33,822 bases of DNA from a virus. Below, piece by piece: positions 1 through 10,417 of the stretch. The notes beneath the pieces were generated by a model. It was not told where the DNA came from and made no database searches. It was given only the letters and a program-made list of their open reading frames with translations. The stretch's first letter is position 1, and each line of letters opens with the position of its first letter. The DNA is taken from positions 1-33,822 of the IMG/VR virus record IMGVR_UViG_3300031963_000542. One strand, given 5' to 3'. The position numbers and the translations under genes are program-made.

Positions 1-77
1 CAATCGCGCACTTTTTCTATGTTCACCCTTTTTCTGGTGTAGCCTAGAAACCAAGAAAACAAAGGGAGAAACCTACT

Positions 78-527
78 TTGCCCAACCCAGCCAAGCCACT
101 TGAGCAGAAGCGACTGCTCGGAAACCCAGGACACCAGACTTTGCCCAAGGAAGGCGAGCTTGCTGCCATCCCGCCAGCCAAGCGCTCACCCGTAAGGCCA
201 CTCGGTCTGCACGGCGGTCAGCTCTGGGATGATGTTTTTAAGTACGGTGTGCCTTGGATTGGTGCGGTAGATGTCCACTTGCTTCAGATGACCTGCGAGC
301 AACTAGATCGCCGAGATGTCATTGAGAGTCGGTTGGTTGAGGAATACGACTGGCATTTGCTAAAACAGCTAAATGACATAGAAGCCCTAATTGCTGGCAA
401 CCTAGGCAAACTCGGTTTCTCACCCGAAGCCCGTACCAGACTCGGTTTGGCAGAAGTCAAGCGAGAAAGCAAGCTAGAAGAACTATTTGCTAGAAGGGCA
501 AAGCGTGAGCTTGAAAAAGGTAAGTAG
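78..527 (+). CDS. terS: Terminase small subunit (putative)
   Basis: 149-aa protein, largely charged and helical, opening with a proline/lysine-rich segment containing LLGNPGHQ. That opening is typical of P27-type small terminases of siphoviruses. The subunit recognises phage DNA and hands it to the large subunit for packaging. The start is TTG, supported by a purine-rich AAAGGGAGA at 61-69. The gene overlaps the large terminase start by about 23 bp, which suggests translational coupling. The first 77 bases of the window hold no gene and only this leader. Identity rests on position directly before terL plus the N-terminal signature; the family is divergent, so the assignment is probable rather than certain. 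Confidence 0.75.
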   Translation: MPNPAKPLEQKRLLGNPGHQTLPKEGELAAIPPAKRSPVRPLGLHGGQLWDDVFKYGVPWIGAVDVHLLQMTCEQLDRRDVIESRLVEEYDWHLLKQLNDIEALIAGNLGKLGFSPEARTRLGLAEVKRESKLEELFARRAKRELEKGK

Positions 528-2040
528 TTGGCCCCCTGCCTGGCTTACTCCTATAGCTGACGAGATGATTCAGTCAGGCGAGGGCGATGATGTCATTGAC
601 TTTGCTGAGGCGTTCGGCATCATTACAAAAGACTCAATTGCTGGCAGGGCAGGAAGTCCGATGGACCTGCGCGACTGGCAAGCCGAGCTACTCCGCCATT
701 TGTTCGCCCACGATGACAAAGGCTTGAAGAACAGAGTCAGTCTTGTAGGCATGCCGAGAAAGAACGGCAAGTCGAGCCTCATGTCGGTTGTCGCTGCTTA
801 TGGTCTTGTTGGCTCCACCATCCGAGGCGCTGAAGTTTACTCATGTGCTGCCGACAAGGATCAGGCTCGGTTGGTGTTTGCCGATACCAAGAAACTCATT
901 GAGGCAAGCGAGCTGTCTGAGATGTGCAAGCTCTACCGAGATGCGATTGAGGTTCCAGAGACAGGTTCGGTTTATCGTGTGCTGTCAGCCGAAGCTTACT
1001 CAAAAGAGGGGCTTAGTCCAACAATGGTCATCTTCGATGAGCTGCATGCCCAGCCAAACCGAGAGCTGTTCGATGTTATGGCACTTGCTCAGGGTGCGCG
1101 AGGCAATCTAGCAACACTCATTGCGATTACAACTGCTGGTGTCAAGTCTGACAGCTCAGGTCAAGATTCCATTGCCTACAACCTTTACCAGTACGGGCAG
1201 AAGGTAGCAAGAGGCGAAGTAGATGACCCAACCTTCTTTATGGCTTGGTGGGAAGCTCCACAAGAGTTTGACCACACCCACCCGAAGACTTGGGAACTAG
1301 CTAATCCTGGCTTTGATGACATCTGCGCCAAAAGCGACTTTGAGTCAGCCGTGCTTAGAACACCAGAGTCTGAGTTCAGACGCAAGCGCATAAACAACTG
1401 GGTTTCCAGCAAGGATGCGTGGTTGCCAGCAGGATCGTGGGACCAGTTGGCTGTTCCAAGCGATTACACCGAGGATGACGAGTTCATCATTGGCTTTGAC
1501 GGTTCTTGGTCTAATGACTCAACTGCTGTGGTTGGAGTTCGGTTGCCAAGACACGAAAACGATAAGCCTCACCTCTTTATGATTCAGACTTGGGAGAAGC
1601 AACCCGAAGATGACGCAAGCTGGCGAGTGCCAACGCTTGAAGTAGAAGATGTCATCATTCAGTTCTGCACTAAGTACAGGAATGTCCGAGAAGTAGTGTT
1701 TGACCCGCCAAGGTGGACTAAGACGATGGTGATGCTTGAGGAGATGGGTTTTCCAGTTGTAGGCTTCCCAACTTTCTCGGCTGCCCGTATTGTTCCTGCC
1801 TGTCAAATCTTCTATGACGCTGTGACCGAGCAAACTATTACGCATGACGGCAATCCTGTTCTTACAAGGCACTTAGATAACGCTGTAGTAAAATCAGACA
1901 GGTATGGCAGAAGGATTACAAAAGAGTCGGCTGGAAGTCCCAGAAAGATAGACGCAGCGATTGCTGCCGTCATCGCCCTAGATAGGTGCATAAACAGCAC
2001 TAAACTAGAAGATGAACTATCTCCGCAATTCTTCATTTAG
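505..2040 (+). CDS. terL: Terminase large subunit
   Basis: About 511 aa if started at GTG 505. An upstream in-frame TTG at 487 exists, but AGAAGGG at 492-498 sits six bases before the GTG and decides the start. The N-terminal ATPase carries a Walker A-like PRKNGKSS near residues 84-91 and a Walker B segment MVIFDELH near residue 175. The C-terminal nuclease-like half begins with FDGSWSNDSTAVVGV, an RNase H-fold acidic strand. The enzyme translocates DNA into proheads with ATP and cuts it. Length and motif order match HK97/Terminase_1-type proteins. It follows the small subunit and precedes the portal, the canonical packaging order. Confidence 0.95.
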   Translation: MSLKKVSSWPPAWLTPIADEMIQSGEGDDVIDFAEAFGIITKDSIAGRAGSPMDLRDWQAELLRHLFAHDDKGLKNRVSLVGMPRKNGKSSLMSVVAAYGLVGSTIRGAEVYSCAADKDQARLVFADTKKLIEASELSEMCKLYRDAIEVPETGSVYRVLSAEAYSKEGLSPTMVIFDELHAQPNRELFDVMALAQGARGNLATLIAITTAGVKSDSSGQDSIAYNLYQYGQKVARGEVDDPTFFMAWWEAPQEFDHTHPKTWELANPGFDDICAKSDFESAVLRTPESEFRRKRINNWVSSKDAWLPAGSWDQLAVPSDYTEDDEFIIGFDGSWSNDSTAVVGVRLPRHENDKPHLFMIQTWEKQPEDDASWRVPTLEVEDVIIQFCTKYRNVREVVFDPPRWTKTMVMLEEMGFPVVGFPTFSAARIVPACQIFYDAVTEQTITHDGNPVLTRHLDNAVVKSDRYGRRITKESAGSPRKIDAAIAAVIALDRCINSTKLEDELSPQFFI

Positions 2041-2047
2041 GTTGGTA

Positions 2048-2182
2048 ATGACAGCGACAATTCTCCAAGCACTAGGGATCTTGACGATTGCCGCAGGTGC
2101 GGGTTTACTTTTTCCACCAGCAGGTGTGATTATTTTAGGTGTCGGCTTACTTGCTTTTGGCATAGCCGTTGAGCGAGGTTAG
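2048..2182 (+). CDS. Tiny two-segment membrane protein
   Basis: 44-aa ORF fitting exactly between terL and the portal gene. The product is almost entirely hydrophobic: one segment after MTATILQALG, a PPAG turn, then a second segment ending in AVERG, which suggests a helical hairpin in the membrane. TAGGTTGG just upstream is a weak ribosome-binding site, and the stop is two bases before the portal ATG. Tiny membrane proteins often sit in such gaps in phages and are commonly missed. Function unknown; a holin-like role is possible but the location is not with the lysis genes. Confidence 0.6.
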   Translation: MTATILQALGILTIAAGAGLLFPPAGVIILGVGLLAFGIAVERG

Positions 2183-2184
2183 TA

Positions 2185-3519
2185 ATGCTAGGCAATTTCT
2201 TTGAGACCAGAAATGTAAGCTTCCAGTCAATCTGGGGTTCAGGCGAAGTTTGGCAGCTAGATACTTCTGCTGGTCAGATGATGAACACCCAGAAGTCGCT
2301 GGAGATTTCAGCTTTCTTCTCAGCAGTCAGTCTTATCTCTGACACAATTTCAACTTTGCCTATTGAGGCGCATGTTCACTCAGGACTCAACAGGATTCCA
2401 CTTGACCCACAGCCAGCTTGGGTAAACCAGCCAGATGTAGACATGACTCGCCAAGGTCACTACCAGCAGGTTCTTATCTCTCTCTTGATGCACGGCAACT
2501 CTTACACACGCATCTTCCGTGACAACAGAGGCGAAGTTGTAAACCTAATGGCGCTTGACCCAGAAAGAATGAAGGTCACTCGGTCAGCAGTTGGTCGCAA
2601 GCTTTACGAATACGAAGATGACAAGAACCTGATGACTGCCGACCAGATTATTCACATCACAGATTTGGTATTGCCAGGCAAACTTGTCGGAACAAGCCGA
2701 GTAGAGAAGCTTCGTGAAGCACTTGGACTAAACCTTGCACTACAGCAGTACGCTGCAAGATTCTTCGGTGCTGGTGCATCAGCTCAGGGCGTTATCGAGT
2801 TTCCTGGCAACCTAACACCAGAACAAGCAAAGAACCTAGCTGATGGCTTTGACTCACGCCACAAGAACAACTCACGCAGAGCGCACCGCACTGGTGTTCT
2901 TTCAGGTGGAGCTAAGTTTGTTTCGACTCAAGTAGATCCAGAGAAGTCTCAGGCACTTGACTCACGGAAGTTCGGTGTAGAAGAAATCGCTCGTATCTTC
3001 AACATCCCGCTACACATGCTCGGTGTTCCTGACACAGCAAGCTACGCCTCGGTTGAGCAGAACGCAATTCAGTTCGTGACCCACACACTTCGCCCATACG
3101 CCGAGAAGATTGAGTGGGCTTACTCACGCCTACTGCCACCAAATGCTTACATCAAGTTCAACTTTGGTGCTTTGCTTCGTGGAGACTTAGAGTCAAGATT
3201 CAACGCTTACTCGATTGCATCTCAGGCTGGCTTCTTGTCCATAAACGACATCCATGCCCTAGAAGACATGCAGCCTGTTGAGAACGGGGAAATCTACCGT
3301 GTCCCACTAGCGAACATAAACCTTCCTGACGCAAAGCTTGTTGGCGAGCAGATGATGTACGACATCGTTTCCAAGCTTGTACAAGCTGGATACCAGCCTG
3401 ATGACATCTTGTCTACATTCGGTTTGCCAGCCATCCCTCACTCTGGAGTGCCTAGCGTTCAGTTACAGCCTGTTGCTCAGATTGACCCGAACGCACCAAC
3501 TACCGTTTACGAGGAATAA
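2185..3519 (+). CDS. Portal protein, HK97 family
   Basis: 444 aa. The portal dodecamer forms the DNA channel at one capsid vertex. Segments typical of the HK97/phage_portal family are visible: AVSLISDTISTLPIEAHVH near residues 47-65, HGNSYTRIFRDNRGEV near residue 100, and the EEIARIFNIPLHMLG block near residue 270 followed by SYASVEQNAIQFVTHTLRPYAEKIEWAYSRLL across several lines of the family signature. Length is normal. The gene abuts the next one (the stop is followed directly by ATG), consistent with one late structural operon. Confidence 0.95.
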   Translation: MLGNFFETRNVSFQSIWGSGEVWQLDTSAGQMMNTQKSLEISAFFSAVSLISDTISTLPIEAHVHSGLNRIPLDPQPAWVNQPDVDMTRQGHYQQVLISLLMHGNSYTRIFRDNRGEVVNLMALDPERMKVTRSAVGRKLYEYEDDKNLMTADQIIHITDLVLPGKLVGTSRVEKLREALGLNLALQQYAARFFGAGASAQGVIEFPGNLTPEQAKNLADGFDSRHKNNSRRAHRTGVLSGGAKFVSTQVDPEKSQALDSRKFGVEEIARIFNIPLHMLGVPDTASYASVEQNAIQFVTHTLRPYAEKIEWAYSRLLPPNAYIKFNFGALLRGDLESRFNAYSIASQAGFLSINDIHALEDMQPVENGEIYRVPLANINLPDAKLVGEQMMYDIVSKLVQAGYQPDDILSTFGLPAIPHSGVPSVQLQPVAQIDPNAPTTVYEE

Positions 3520-3786
3520 ATGGCAGTAATCACTTACGGCTACGACTTGGTTGCAAATGTTAGAACTCTCGTAGTCCCAGCAAGCACATCAGTACAAAAA
3601 GTTTGCATACATAATCACGAACATAACCAAAACCACGAAATCTACATTGGTAACTCAGGAGTGACTTTGGCTAATGGTATGCACGCAGTTGCTACTGCTA
3701 CTGGAGAAGTACAGCTTTTACCTGGCGATGATCTTTATGCAATTTCTAATCAAGCATGTAATCTAAGAATTTTGGTGGTCAGATGA
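3520..3786 (+). CDS. Small putative structural protein
   Basis: 88 aa, predicted mostly beta, with a His/Asn-rich patch (HNHEHNQNHE) near residues 31-40 and a following pattern of short strands (IYIGNSGVTLANGM ... LLPGDDLYAIS). Such patterns occur in small phage decoration or head/tail-tip proteins. The His-rich patch could bind metal; this is inference. The start ATG immediately follows the portal stop, and the end overlaps the next gene by four bases. Not recognised as a named family. Confidence 0.7.
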   Translation: MAVITYGYDLVANVRTLVVPASTSVQKVCIHNHEHNQNHEIYIGNSGVTLANGMHAVATATGEVQLLPGDDLYAISNQACNLRILVVR

Positions 3787-4126
3787 TAAATCCAGCAACA
3801 TACAACATAACCGCGTATCAGGGTGCAACTTACGACCTGAACATGACTTGGGCAATCGGCGGAACAGCCGTGAACCTTACTGGCTATACCGCTGCTATGC
3901 AAGTAAAAGAAAACGCAAGCTCTACTGCTTCGGTTCTTAGCCTGACTAACGGTAGCGGAATTACACTCGGCGGTACTGCTGGCACTATTGCTATTGCAGT
4001 TTCAGCAAGCACAATGGGATCTGCAACACCTGGCAACTATGTCTACGACTTAGAACTGAACTCAGGTGGACAGGTGACTCGACTTATTCAGGGTGGCTTT
4101 GCTATCCAAGCTGAGGTCACTAAGTA

Positions 4127-4127
<1 letters not shown>
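3783..4127 (+). CDS. BppU-N-terminal-like structural protein
   Basis: 114 aa. The order of elements ([11 protein letters not shown], then [15 protein letters not shown], then [19 protein letters not shown]) resembles the beta-sandwich domain seen at the N terminus of BppU-type baseplate/fibre proteins and in small proteins encoded before phage fibres. It overlaps both neighbours by 1-4 bases and directly precedes a collagen-like fibre gene. I infer that it anchors or decorates that fibre. The match is by eye to a short pattern, so function is tentative. Confidence 0.65.
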
Positions 4128-4950
<823 letters not shown>

Positions 4951-4951
<1 letters not shown>

Positions 4952-6978
4952 TGCCGTACTACATCACAGATAAGTCAAACGAATGTTCAGGCTGGGCGGT
5001 TGTAAAAGAAGATGGCGAAGTTCTAGGTTGCCACGAGAACAAGCAGTCAGCTATTGACCAGGCTGTAGCTGTGAGCCTTGCTGAAGACACAGAGTTTGGT
5101 GGCGAGAGAGCTGCGGTTGGGCTTCTTGCTTCAGGTGACTGGGTGTCATGGGAGCCAAACGACTCTAAGATTCTTGCTCAGGTAGTTGTTGTTGAGGATC
5201 AGTACGCTGTTGTTCGTATCTTTGAGTATGAGTACGGAGTATTCAGTCCGACTGACAAACTAATGGTCATAAATGTTTTCAGCATTGAGAAGATTCAGCG
5301 ACCAGAGCGAGTTGCTGTTGAAGAAGAAGAACTAGATTCGGTTGCAGACATGGGCGATGAGGCTATGCCTGACGAGGAGTTTATGACTCGTGCTTTGCCA
5401 GATGAGCTAGAGGTTGGGGATTTTGTTTCTTGGCGTGCTTCAGGTGGCAGAGCCAGAGGTCGCATCACTCGCATTGTCAGAGATGGTGAGCTAACCGCGC
5501 CAGAAAGCGACTTCACAATCAGCGGGACTCCCGATGATCCAGCCGCAATGATTCGCATTTACGAGCAATCCGCAGACGGCTGGAGAGACACTCCAGTGCT
5601 TGTTGTACACAGATTTACTACGCTTACAAAGATTGACGAGCTTCGGTCAGAGCAGAGAGACTTGCCTGAGAATTACAGACCAGCTTTAGCAGAAGATGTG
5701 CCAGAAGGCCGTGCCTGTGGAAACTGCTTCTTCTTCAATGAGGAAAGACAGAACGAAGACGGCACTAAAGCATGGTGCGAGAAGTGGGAAGACTTTGTAG
5801 ACGGTGGCTATTACTGCAACGCTTGGCAACCAGACGAGGAAGCTCGCGCTATAAACCAGAAGGCCCCTGCTTACATGAGAGCTGCTGCTCGCCGTGGACT
5901 AGAGCTATACGAAGAAGGATTCGGTGGAGCTGGACTTACGCAAAAGACAATTCGTGAAGCACGCTTGATGGCACAAGGTCAGGTATCTGATGACAAGTGG
6001 GTACGGCTTGGCGCATGGATAGCCCGACACATGCCAGACCTTGACGCACCAAAGAACTCCAACAGAAATGACCCTGAGTATCCAGGACCAGGATTGGTAG
6101 CTCACTTGCTTTGGGGATCAGGACCAACTAAAAGAGCTGCTGAGCGTGCAATGAACTACGCTAACGGCGTTGTTGCTAGAATTGAAGCACAGGAAAGAAC
6201 TATGACTGACACTACTGAAAAGCTAAACCGTTGGGCGGATGTAGCTCGCGCAATCCAGAAAAAGATTGACGGCGAGCCAAACAGCAAACAGCCAGAAATC
6301 CGAACTACTAACACACAGTTTGAGATTCGGTCAGAAGATGATGGCATGACCTTTACTGGTTACGCATCTGTGTTCAATAGCTCCTCAGAAGACCTAGGCG
6401 GTTTCCGTGAGTTTGTTGCTCCTGGAGCTTTTAAGCGCTCGCTACAGTCTCGCAACGAAATCAAGCTTCTCTGGAACCACGACACCAACGAGCCGCTTGC
6501 TTCGGTTCGCGGTGGAAGCCTAGAGCTTACCGAAGACCGATACGGACTAAAGGTAAAAGCCAGACTACCTAAGACAACCCGTGGGCGCGATGTTGCAGAG
6601 CTTCTGCGTTCAAAAGTAATTGACTCTATGAGCTTTGGTTTCAATGTCATCAAAGACACTTGGTCCGAGAATGGTTCGGTTAGAACCTTAGAGTCGGTTA
6701 GACTGCACGAAGTAAGTATCGTGACCTTCCCCGCTTATTCAGCTACTACTGCTACTGTTAGGTCTATGCAACCTACTATTGACGCAGACGAACTTGCCAA
6801 CGCGCTTCTAAAGCTAGAGTCAGGTGAAGACTTAGACGAGAAGTCGGCTTCTTTGATTACAGATGTCGTTGGCAAACTAAGACAGCAGCCTGAAGCTAAG
6901 GTTGAAGCTGGCGATAACGGTCTTGCTCTGCTAGACCTAAAAAAGAAACAACTTGACCTGCTATTGAAAAGGATCTAA
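4951..6978 (+). CDS. Multidomain prohead protease
   Basis: 675 aa, against roughly 200-260 for a normal HK97 protease. Residues 1-50 form a small domain (ECSGWAVVKEDGEVLGCHE). Residues about 60-116 and 152-230 are two related SH3/Tudor-like segments (SGDWVSW... and VGDFVSW..., each ending in a V.F/TTL.KI strand), the second resembling DUF2945. Residues 255-290 hold four cysteines (CGNC, WCEKW, YYCNAW), a possible metal or Fe-S site. Residues 300-412 are a helical domain. Residues 455-605 are the HK97/S78 protease, with His510 (WNHD), Ser561 (SMSFGF) and LHEVSIV. It processes capsid scaffold regions during head maturation. ATG 6202 after AGGAAAG could start a stand-alone 258-aa protease. Confidence 0.9.
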
Positions 6979-7152
6979 ATGGCTACCAAACAAGAAATCA
7001 AAGACGCTATCCTAAAGGCGGCTGGAAACCCATCAGTAGGCGTTATTGCTGAGATGGCAGACGAGTTTGCCGATGCTGTAGTTGCCCTAGAAGAAAAGTC
7101 TTCGACACCTGCTAAAGAAGTCAGGGTTGTCGAACCTAAAGAAATCAGGTAA
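6979..7152 (+). CDS. Small acidic protein after protease
   Basis: 57 aa, starting at an ATG directly after the protease stop with AAAAGGAT upstream. It is helical and acidic (EMADEFADAVVALEEK), ending in a Lys/Glu-mixed tail. The sequence is not of a family I recognise. By position, between protease and capsid, it could be a small scaffold or assembly peptide; this is inference only. A terminator follows within 15 bases, marking it as the last gene of the unit. Confidence 0.65.
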   Translation: MATKQEIKDAILKAAGNPSVGVIAEMADEFADAVVALEEKSSTPAKEVRVVEPKEIR

Positions 7153-7164
7153 ACTGATTTCCTG

Positions 7165-7206
7165 CCCTCACCGAGTATTCCCTTCCTCGGTGGGGGCCTT
7201 TTCTTT
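7165..7206 (+). terminator. Intrinsic terminator before capsid gene
   Basis: Inverted repeat CCTCACCGAG / CTCGGTGGGG (one mismatch) around a ten-base loop, followed by a T-rich tract. It ends the terminase-protease transcription unit, so the capsid gene is probably transcribed mostly from its own promoter. Confidence 0.75.
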
Positions 7207-7243
7207 TACCGTGTTTTTTCCAACTAATAGACTTGTCATAGCA

Positions 7244-7286
7244 GTTGAGTGTTAGCACCGCTGTATCTGTTGAGTGTTAGCACCGC
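7244..7286 (+). promoter_or_regulatory. 18-bp direct repeat upstream of capsid gene
   Basis: Two perfect copies of GTTGAGTGTTAGCACCGC at 7244-7261 and 7269-7286, 25 bp apart start to start. They lie between the terminator and the capsid SD (AAGGAG near 7313). Likely binding sites for a regulator or a duplicated promoter element (TTGAGT resembles a -35). Function is inferred from position and exact duplication. Confidence 0.6.
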
Positions 7287-7322
7287 AGGAATCCCCTACC
7301 AACAACTATTCAAGGAGACTAA

Positions 7323-8507
7323 ATGTCTGAATTTGTAAAGTCTCAGGTAGAAGTTCGCAACAACTTGATTGCTCAGGCACGCGAGGTCCTAGACCTAGCT
7401 ACCGCCGAGAGCCGCGGACTATCTTCTGAGGAAAGCGAAAAGATTGCTCGCATTGAGGCTGACATTGACCAGCGCGATGCAGCGATTGACACCGCACGCA
7501 AGCTAACCGAGCGCGAGAACCGTGCTTACGAAGCTGCTGCAACACTAAACACAACCGTTGAGGAAAGCCGTAAGTCAGAGTCTGACATTCTGCGCTCAAT
7601 CGCTATGGGAGAAATCCGTGGCGGACACGAGTTCAAGTCTGAGAAGCGTACCCTAACTTCTTCTGACAACACTGTTCCAAAGAGCTTCTACGACCAGGTA
7701 TTCCAGATCGCAAGACTGGCTGGTCCAATGCTTGACCTTGGACAGGTTATCAACACAACTACTGGTGAGTCACTAACCATCCCAACCCTAACTGCTCGCT
7801 CAACCGCGACCATCAAGGGACAGGGTGTACAAATCTCTGACTCTGACCCAACATTCAGCTCAATCGTTTTGGGTGCTTTCAAGTACAGCTTCCTAGTACC
7901 TGTGGCTAACGAACTACTAAACGATGCAGGTTTCGACCTATCAGCGCTTATCGCTGAGCAGGCTGGAAACTCAATTGGTTTCGCAGTAAACACTGGTCTA
8001 ACCACTGGAACTGGAACTGTTGAGCCTACTGGTGTTATGACCGCTGCTTCTTCTGCTGTAACTGGCGGAACTGGAGTATCTGGTGCGCCAACATACGAGA
8101 ACATCGTGGACTTGGTTTACGCACTAGATGGACAGGCACGCTTGCTTCCTGGTGTTGGATTCATCACCGCAAAGTCTGGTCTTGCTGCACTTCGCAAGAT
8201 CAAGGATGGCGATGGTCGCTACATCTGGACTGAAGGCGGAAACGCTGCTCAGAACCAGCCAGCAACCCTACTTGGCTACCCAGTATATGAAAATCCTGCT
8301 GTAAGTGCATTAGGCACAGCGGCATTCAGCCTAGGCTACGGACACATGCCGTCATACAAAATTAGAACCGCAGGCGGTATCCAAGTGGCACAGTCATCCG
8401 ACTTCGCGTTCGACAAGGATGTAACTACATTCCGTGTCACCATGCGCGTAGACGGAAACCTAACCCACGCTTCACATGTCGTGAAGTTCAAGGGTGGCGC
8501 AAGCTAA
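7323..8507 (+). CDS. Major capsid protein, HK97 fold
   Basis: 394 aa. A charged helical N-terminal region (about residues 1-100, EVRNNLIAQAREVL ... ARKLTEREN) is the delta/scaffold domain normally cut off by the prohead protease. The body follows, with SFYDQVFQIARLAGPMLDLGQVI and SFLVPVANELLNDAGFDL, typical of the HK97/phage_capsid family. Start is ATG with AAGGAG six to ten bases upstream. It stands alone between two terminators with its own upstream repeat element, consistent with high independent expression of the most abundant virion protein. Confidence 0.95.
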   Translation: MSEFVKSQVEVRNNLIAQAREVLDLATAESRGLSSEESEKIARIEADIDQRDAAIDTARKLTERENRAYEAAATLNTTVEESRKSESDILRSIAMGEIRGGHEFKSEKRTLTSSDNTVPKSFYDQVFQIARLAGPMLDLGQVINTTTGESLTIPTLTARSTATIKGQGVQISDSDPTFSSIVLGAFKYSFLVPVANELLNDAGFDLSALIAEQAGNSIGFAVNTGLTTGTGTVEPTGVMTAASSAVTGGTGVSGAPTYENIVDLVYALDGQARLLPGVGFITAKSGLAALRKIKDGDGRYIWTEGGNAAQNQPATLLGYPVYENPAVSALGTAAFSLGYGHMPSYKIRTAGGIQVAQSSDFAFDKDVTTFRVTMRVDGNLTHASHVVKFKGGAS

Positions 8508-8524
8508 ACCCTAGCTAAAAAGCT

Positions 8525-8566
8525 GAAAGACCCCAAGCGTGTAGGTTCGCTTGGGGTCTTTCTTTT
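8525..8566 (+). terminator. Strong terminator after capsid gene
   Basis: Perfect 15-bp stem GAAAGACCCCAAGCG / CGCTTGGGGTCTTTC at 8525-8539 and 8548-8562 with an eight-base loop, followed by a T-run. It separates capsid transcription from the sugar cassette. Confidence 0.9.
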
Positions 8567-8597
8567 GCTATGCTGGGAACAAAGAAAGGCAACCTAC

Positions 8598-9773
8598 ATG
8601 TCGAAAATAAAAGGGACTGTTTCCGTATTCTCAAATTCACCTGGACAACCTACAGGCTACGGCATTGCTACTGAAGCACTTATACAAAGACTAAAAAGAG
8701 ACGGAGCAGATGTGGCTGCCATCTCTAACTACGGAAACGAAGGGATCAAGACTCAGTTTGCTACTGAGTATGGTGATGTTCCTGTTTATCCCCGTGGCTC
8801 GGATGTTTACTCAAATGATGGCGCTATCTTGGGTCACAAGCACTGGCGAGCGCTAAACAAAAAGCAACCTGATCTGCTAATCACGCTTTACGATGTGTGG
8901 GTGTTTCAGGGCAAGGCTTGGGATGGATTGAATGTAGCGTCTTGGACACCGATTGACCACAGCCCAGTTCCACCAGGCGTAGCCAAGTGGAGTGCAAAAG
9001 AAAATGTCACGCCTCTTGCAATGTCAAAATTCGGTCAGAAAGAGCTGCAAGCTAAGGGCATAGATTCCATTTACATTCCGCACTCTATAGATACCAAGGT
9101 TTTCAATCGCAGAGAAAAGATTGCAGGTCAGTCAATCGAAGATTACATGGGCTTTGGCAAGGACCGCTTTGTAGTCGGTATGAACGCGGCTAATAAGTCT
9201 GGCGGTATTATCCACCGCAAAGCCTTTGGTGAAAACCTTATGGCGTTTTCTATCTTTGTCAAAAAGCACCCAGACGCAATTCTTTACATTCACACAGACC
9301 CAGTTAGCGGTCACGGCTGGAACCTGATGGCCCTTGGTGAGATTCTAGGTATTCCAAAGGACAACATGGCTTTTGTAGATCCTGTCAGCTACCGATTTGG
9401 TATCAGCCAAGAAGACCTAGCTGGAATCTATAGTGCTTGGGATGTAATGCTTGCCACAAGCTATGGAGAGGGATTTGGTATTCCAACAGTTGAGGCTCAA
9501 GCCTGTGGCGTGCCAGTAATCGTGTCTGATTTTGCTGCTTCGGCTGAGTTAGTTGGCGAAGGATGGACTATTGGCGGTCAGCCTTTGTACGACAACTCTC
9601 AAGGCTCATTTTTCACAATACCTTCGGTTCCACTAATTGTGCAGGCATTAGAAGAAGCCTACGAAAGAGGAAAAGGAAAATCCGACAAGGCTATTGAGTT
9701 TGCTAAACAATACGACCACGATGTCGTGTGGGATAAGTATTGGACACCAGCACTAAAGAAGCTACTCAAGTGA
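8598..9773 (+). CDS. Glycosyltransferase, GT4-like (GT-B fold)
   Basis: 391 aa from ATG 8598, chosen because AAAGAAAGG lies just upstream; an in-frame upstream extension (8565) runs back into the terminator and is unlikely. The C-terminal Rossmann half has the diagnostic EGFGIPTVE (EX7E) followed by AQACGVPVIVSDFAASAELVG, the nucleotide-sugar site of GT4 retaining enzymes. The N-terminal half starts SVFSNSPGQPTGYGIATEAL. It probably transfers a sugar onto virion protein, DNA or cell envelope. It is the first of three sugar genes inserted between capsid and head-tail connector, overlapping the next by four bases. Confidence 0.9.
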   Translation: MSKIKGTVSVFSNSPGQPTGYGIATEALIQRLKRDGADVAAISNYGNEGIKTQFATEYGDVPVYPRGSDVYSNDGAILGHKHWRALNKKQPDLLITLYDVWVFQGKAWDGLNVASWTPIDHSPVPPGVAKWSAKENVTPLAMSKFGQKELQAKGIDSIYIPHSIDTKVFNRREKIAGQSIEDYMGFGKDRFVVGMNAANKSGGIIHRKAFGENLMAFSIFVKKHPDAILYIHTDPVSGHGWNLMALGEILGIPKDNMAFVDPVSYRFGISQEDLAGIYSAWDVMLATSYGEGFGIPTVEAQACGVPVIVSDFAASAELVGEGWTIGGQPLYDNSQGSFFTIPSVPLIVQALEEAYERGKGKSDKAIEFAKQYDHDVVWDKYWTPALKKLLK

Positions 9774-10417
9774 TTCCAGTCTTAGGCTTCTGTACCCTAA
9801 GCCGTTTTGACTTAGCGGAACGCCTGATGCTTTCTATTGACTATCCAGTTGAGCATTTGGTCGTTATTGACAACTCAGGCACGCAAAACTGGATGCCACC
9901 GCGAGTAGCCATGGCTAAGAATCAGTGGAACATCCAAGTACCACACGGACTCGGTTTAGTTGGCGCTTGGAACCTAATTGTCAAGACCACGCCACTTGCT
10001 CCTTACTGGGTACTTGTAAATGATGACGCTTGGTTTGAGCCAGGCGCACTAGCCAAGATTGCGGAACAAGCTGACCCAAACACGCTTTCTTTTCCAGACA
10101 TCGTGCCAGATTGGTCATGTATCGTGCTTGGAGAGCGCGTGGTAGAGAAGGTAGGGCTTTATGACGAGCGTTTTTACCCGCTTTACTTTGATGACAACGA
10201 TTATGAGCGCCGCATTGACAAAAAAGGCATTGAAATCAAGCGAATTGAAGCCAAAGTACATCATCAGAACAGCTCAACTATCAAAAGTGGCTTTGAAAGC
10301 CAAAATTCGGTCAGTTTTAGGGCAAATCAGGCACTTTTAGACCAAAAAGTCGCTGAAAATGACTATTCAGAGGGTAATTGGAGCCTAAAAGTAAGAAGAA
10401 GCAACTCGTGGGAGTAG
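9770..10417 (+). CDS. Glycosyltransferase, GT2-like (GT-A fold)
   Basis: About 215 aa from GTG 9770, which overlaps the previous stop (GTGA) and so is a coupled start; a TTG at 9740 is an alternative adding ten residues. N-terminal strand VLGFCTLSRFDLAERLMLSI and VIDNSGTQ match the GT-A nucleotide fold. VLVNDDAWFEPGAL carries the acidic metal-binding motif (NDD) and YPLYFDDNDYERRI a second acidic cluster. Acts with the neighbouring GT4 and cytidylyltransferase-like genes in making or attaching a glycan. The acceptor is not evident. Confidence 0.85.
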   Translation: MIPVLGFCTLSRFDLAERLMLSIDYPVEHLVVIDNSGTQNWMPPRVAMAKNQWNIQVPHGLGLVGAWNLIVKTTPLAPYWVLVNDDAWFEPGALAKIAEQADPNTLSFPDIVPDWSCIVLGERVVEKVGLYDERFYPLYFDDNDYERRIDKKGIEIKRIEAKVHHQNSSTIKSGFESQNSVSFRANQALLDQKVAENDYSEGNWSLKVRRSNSWE

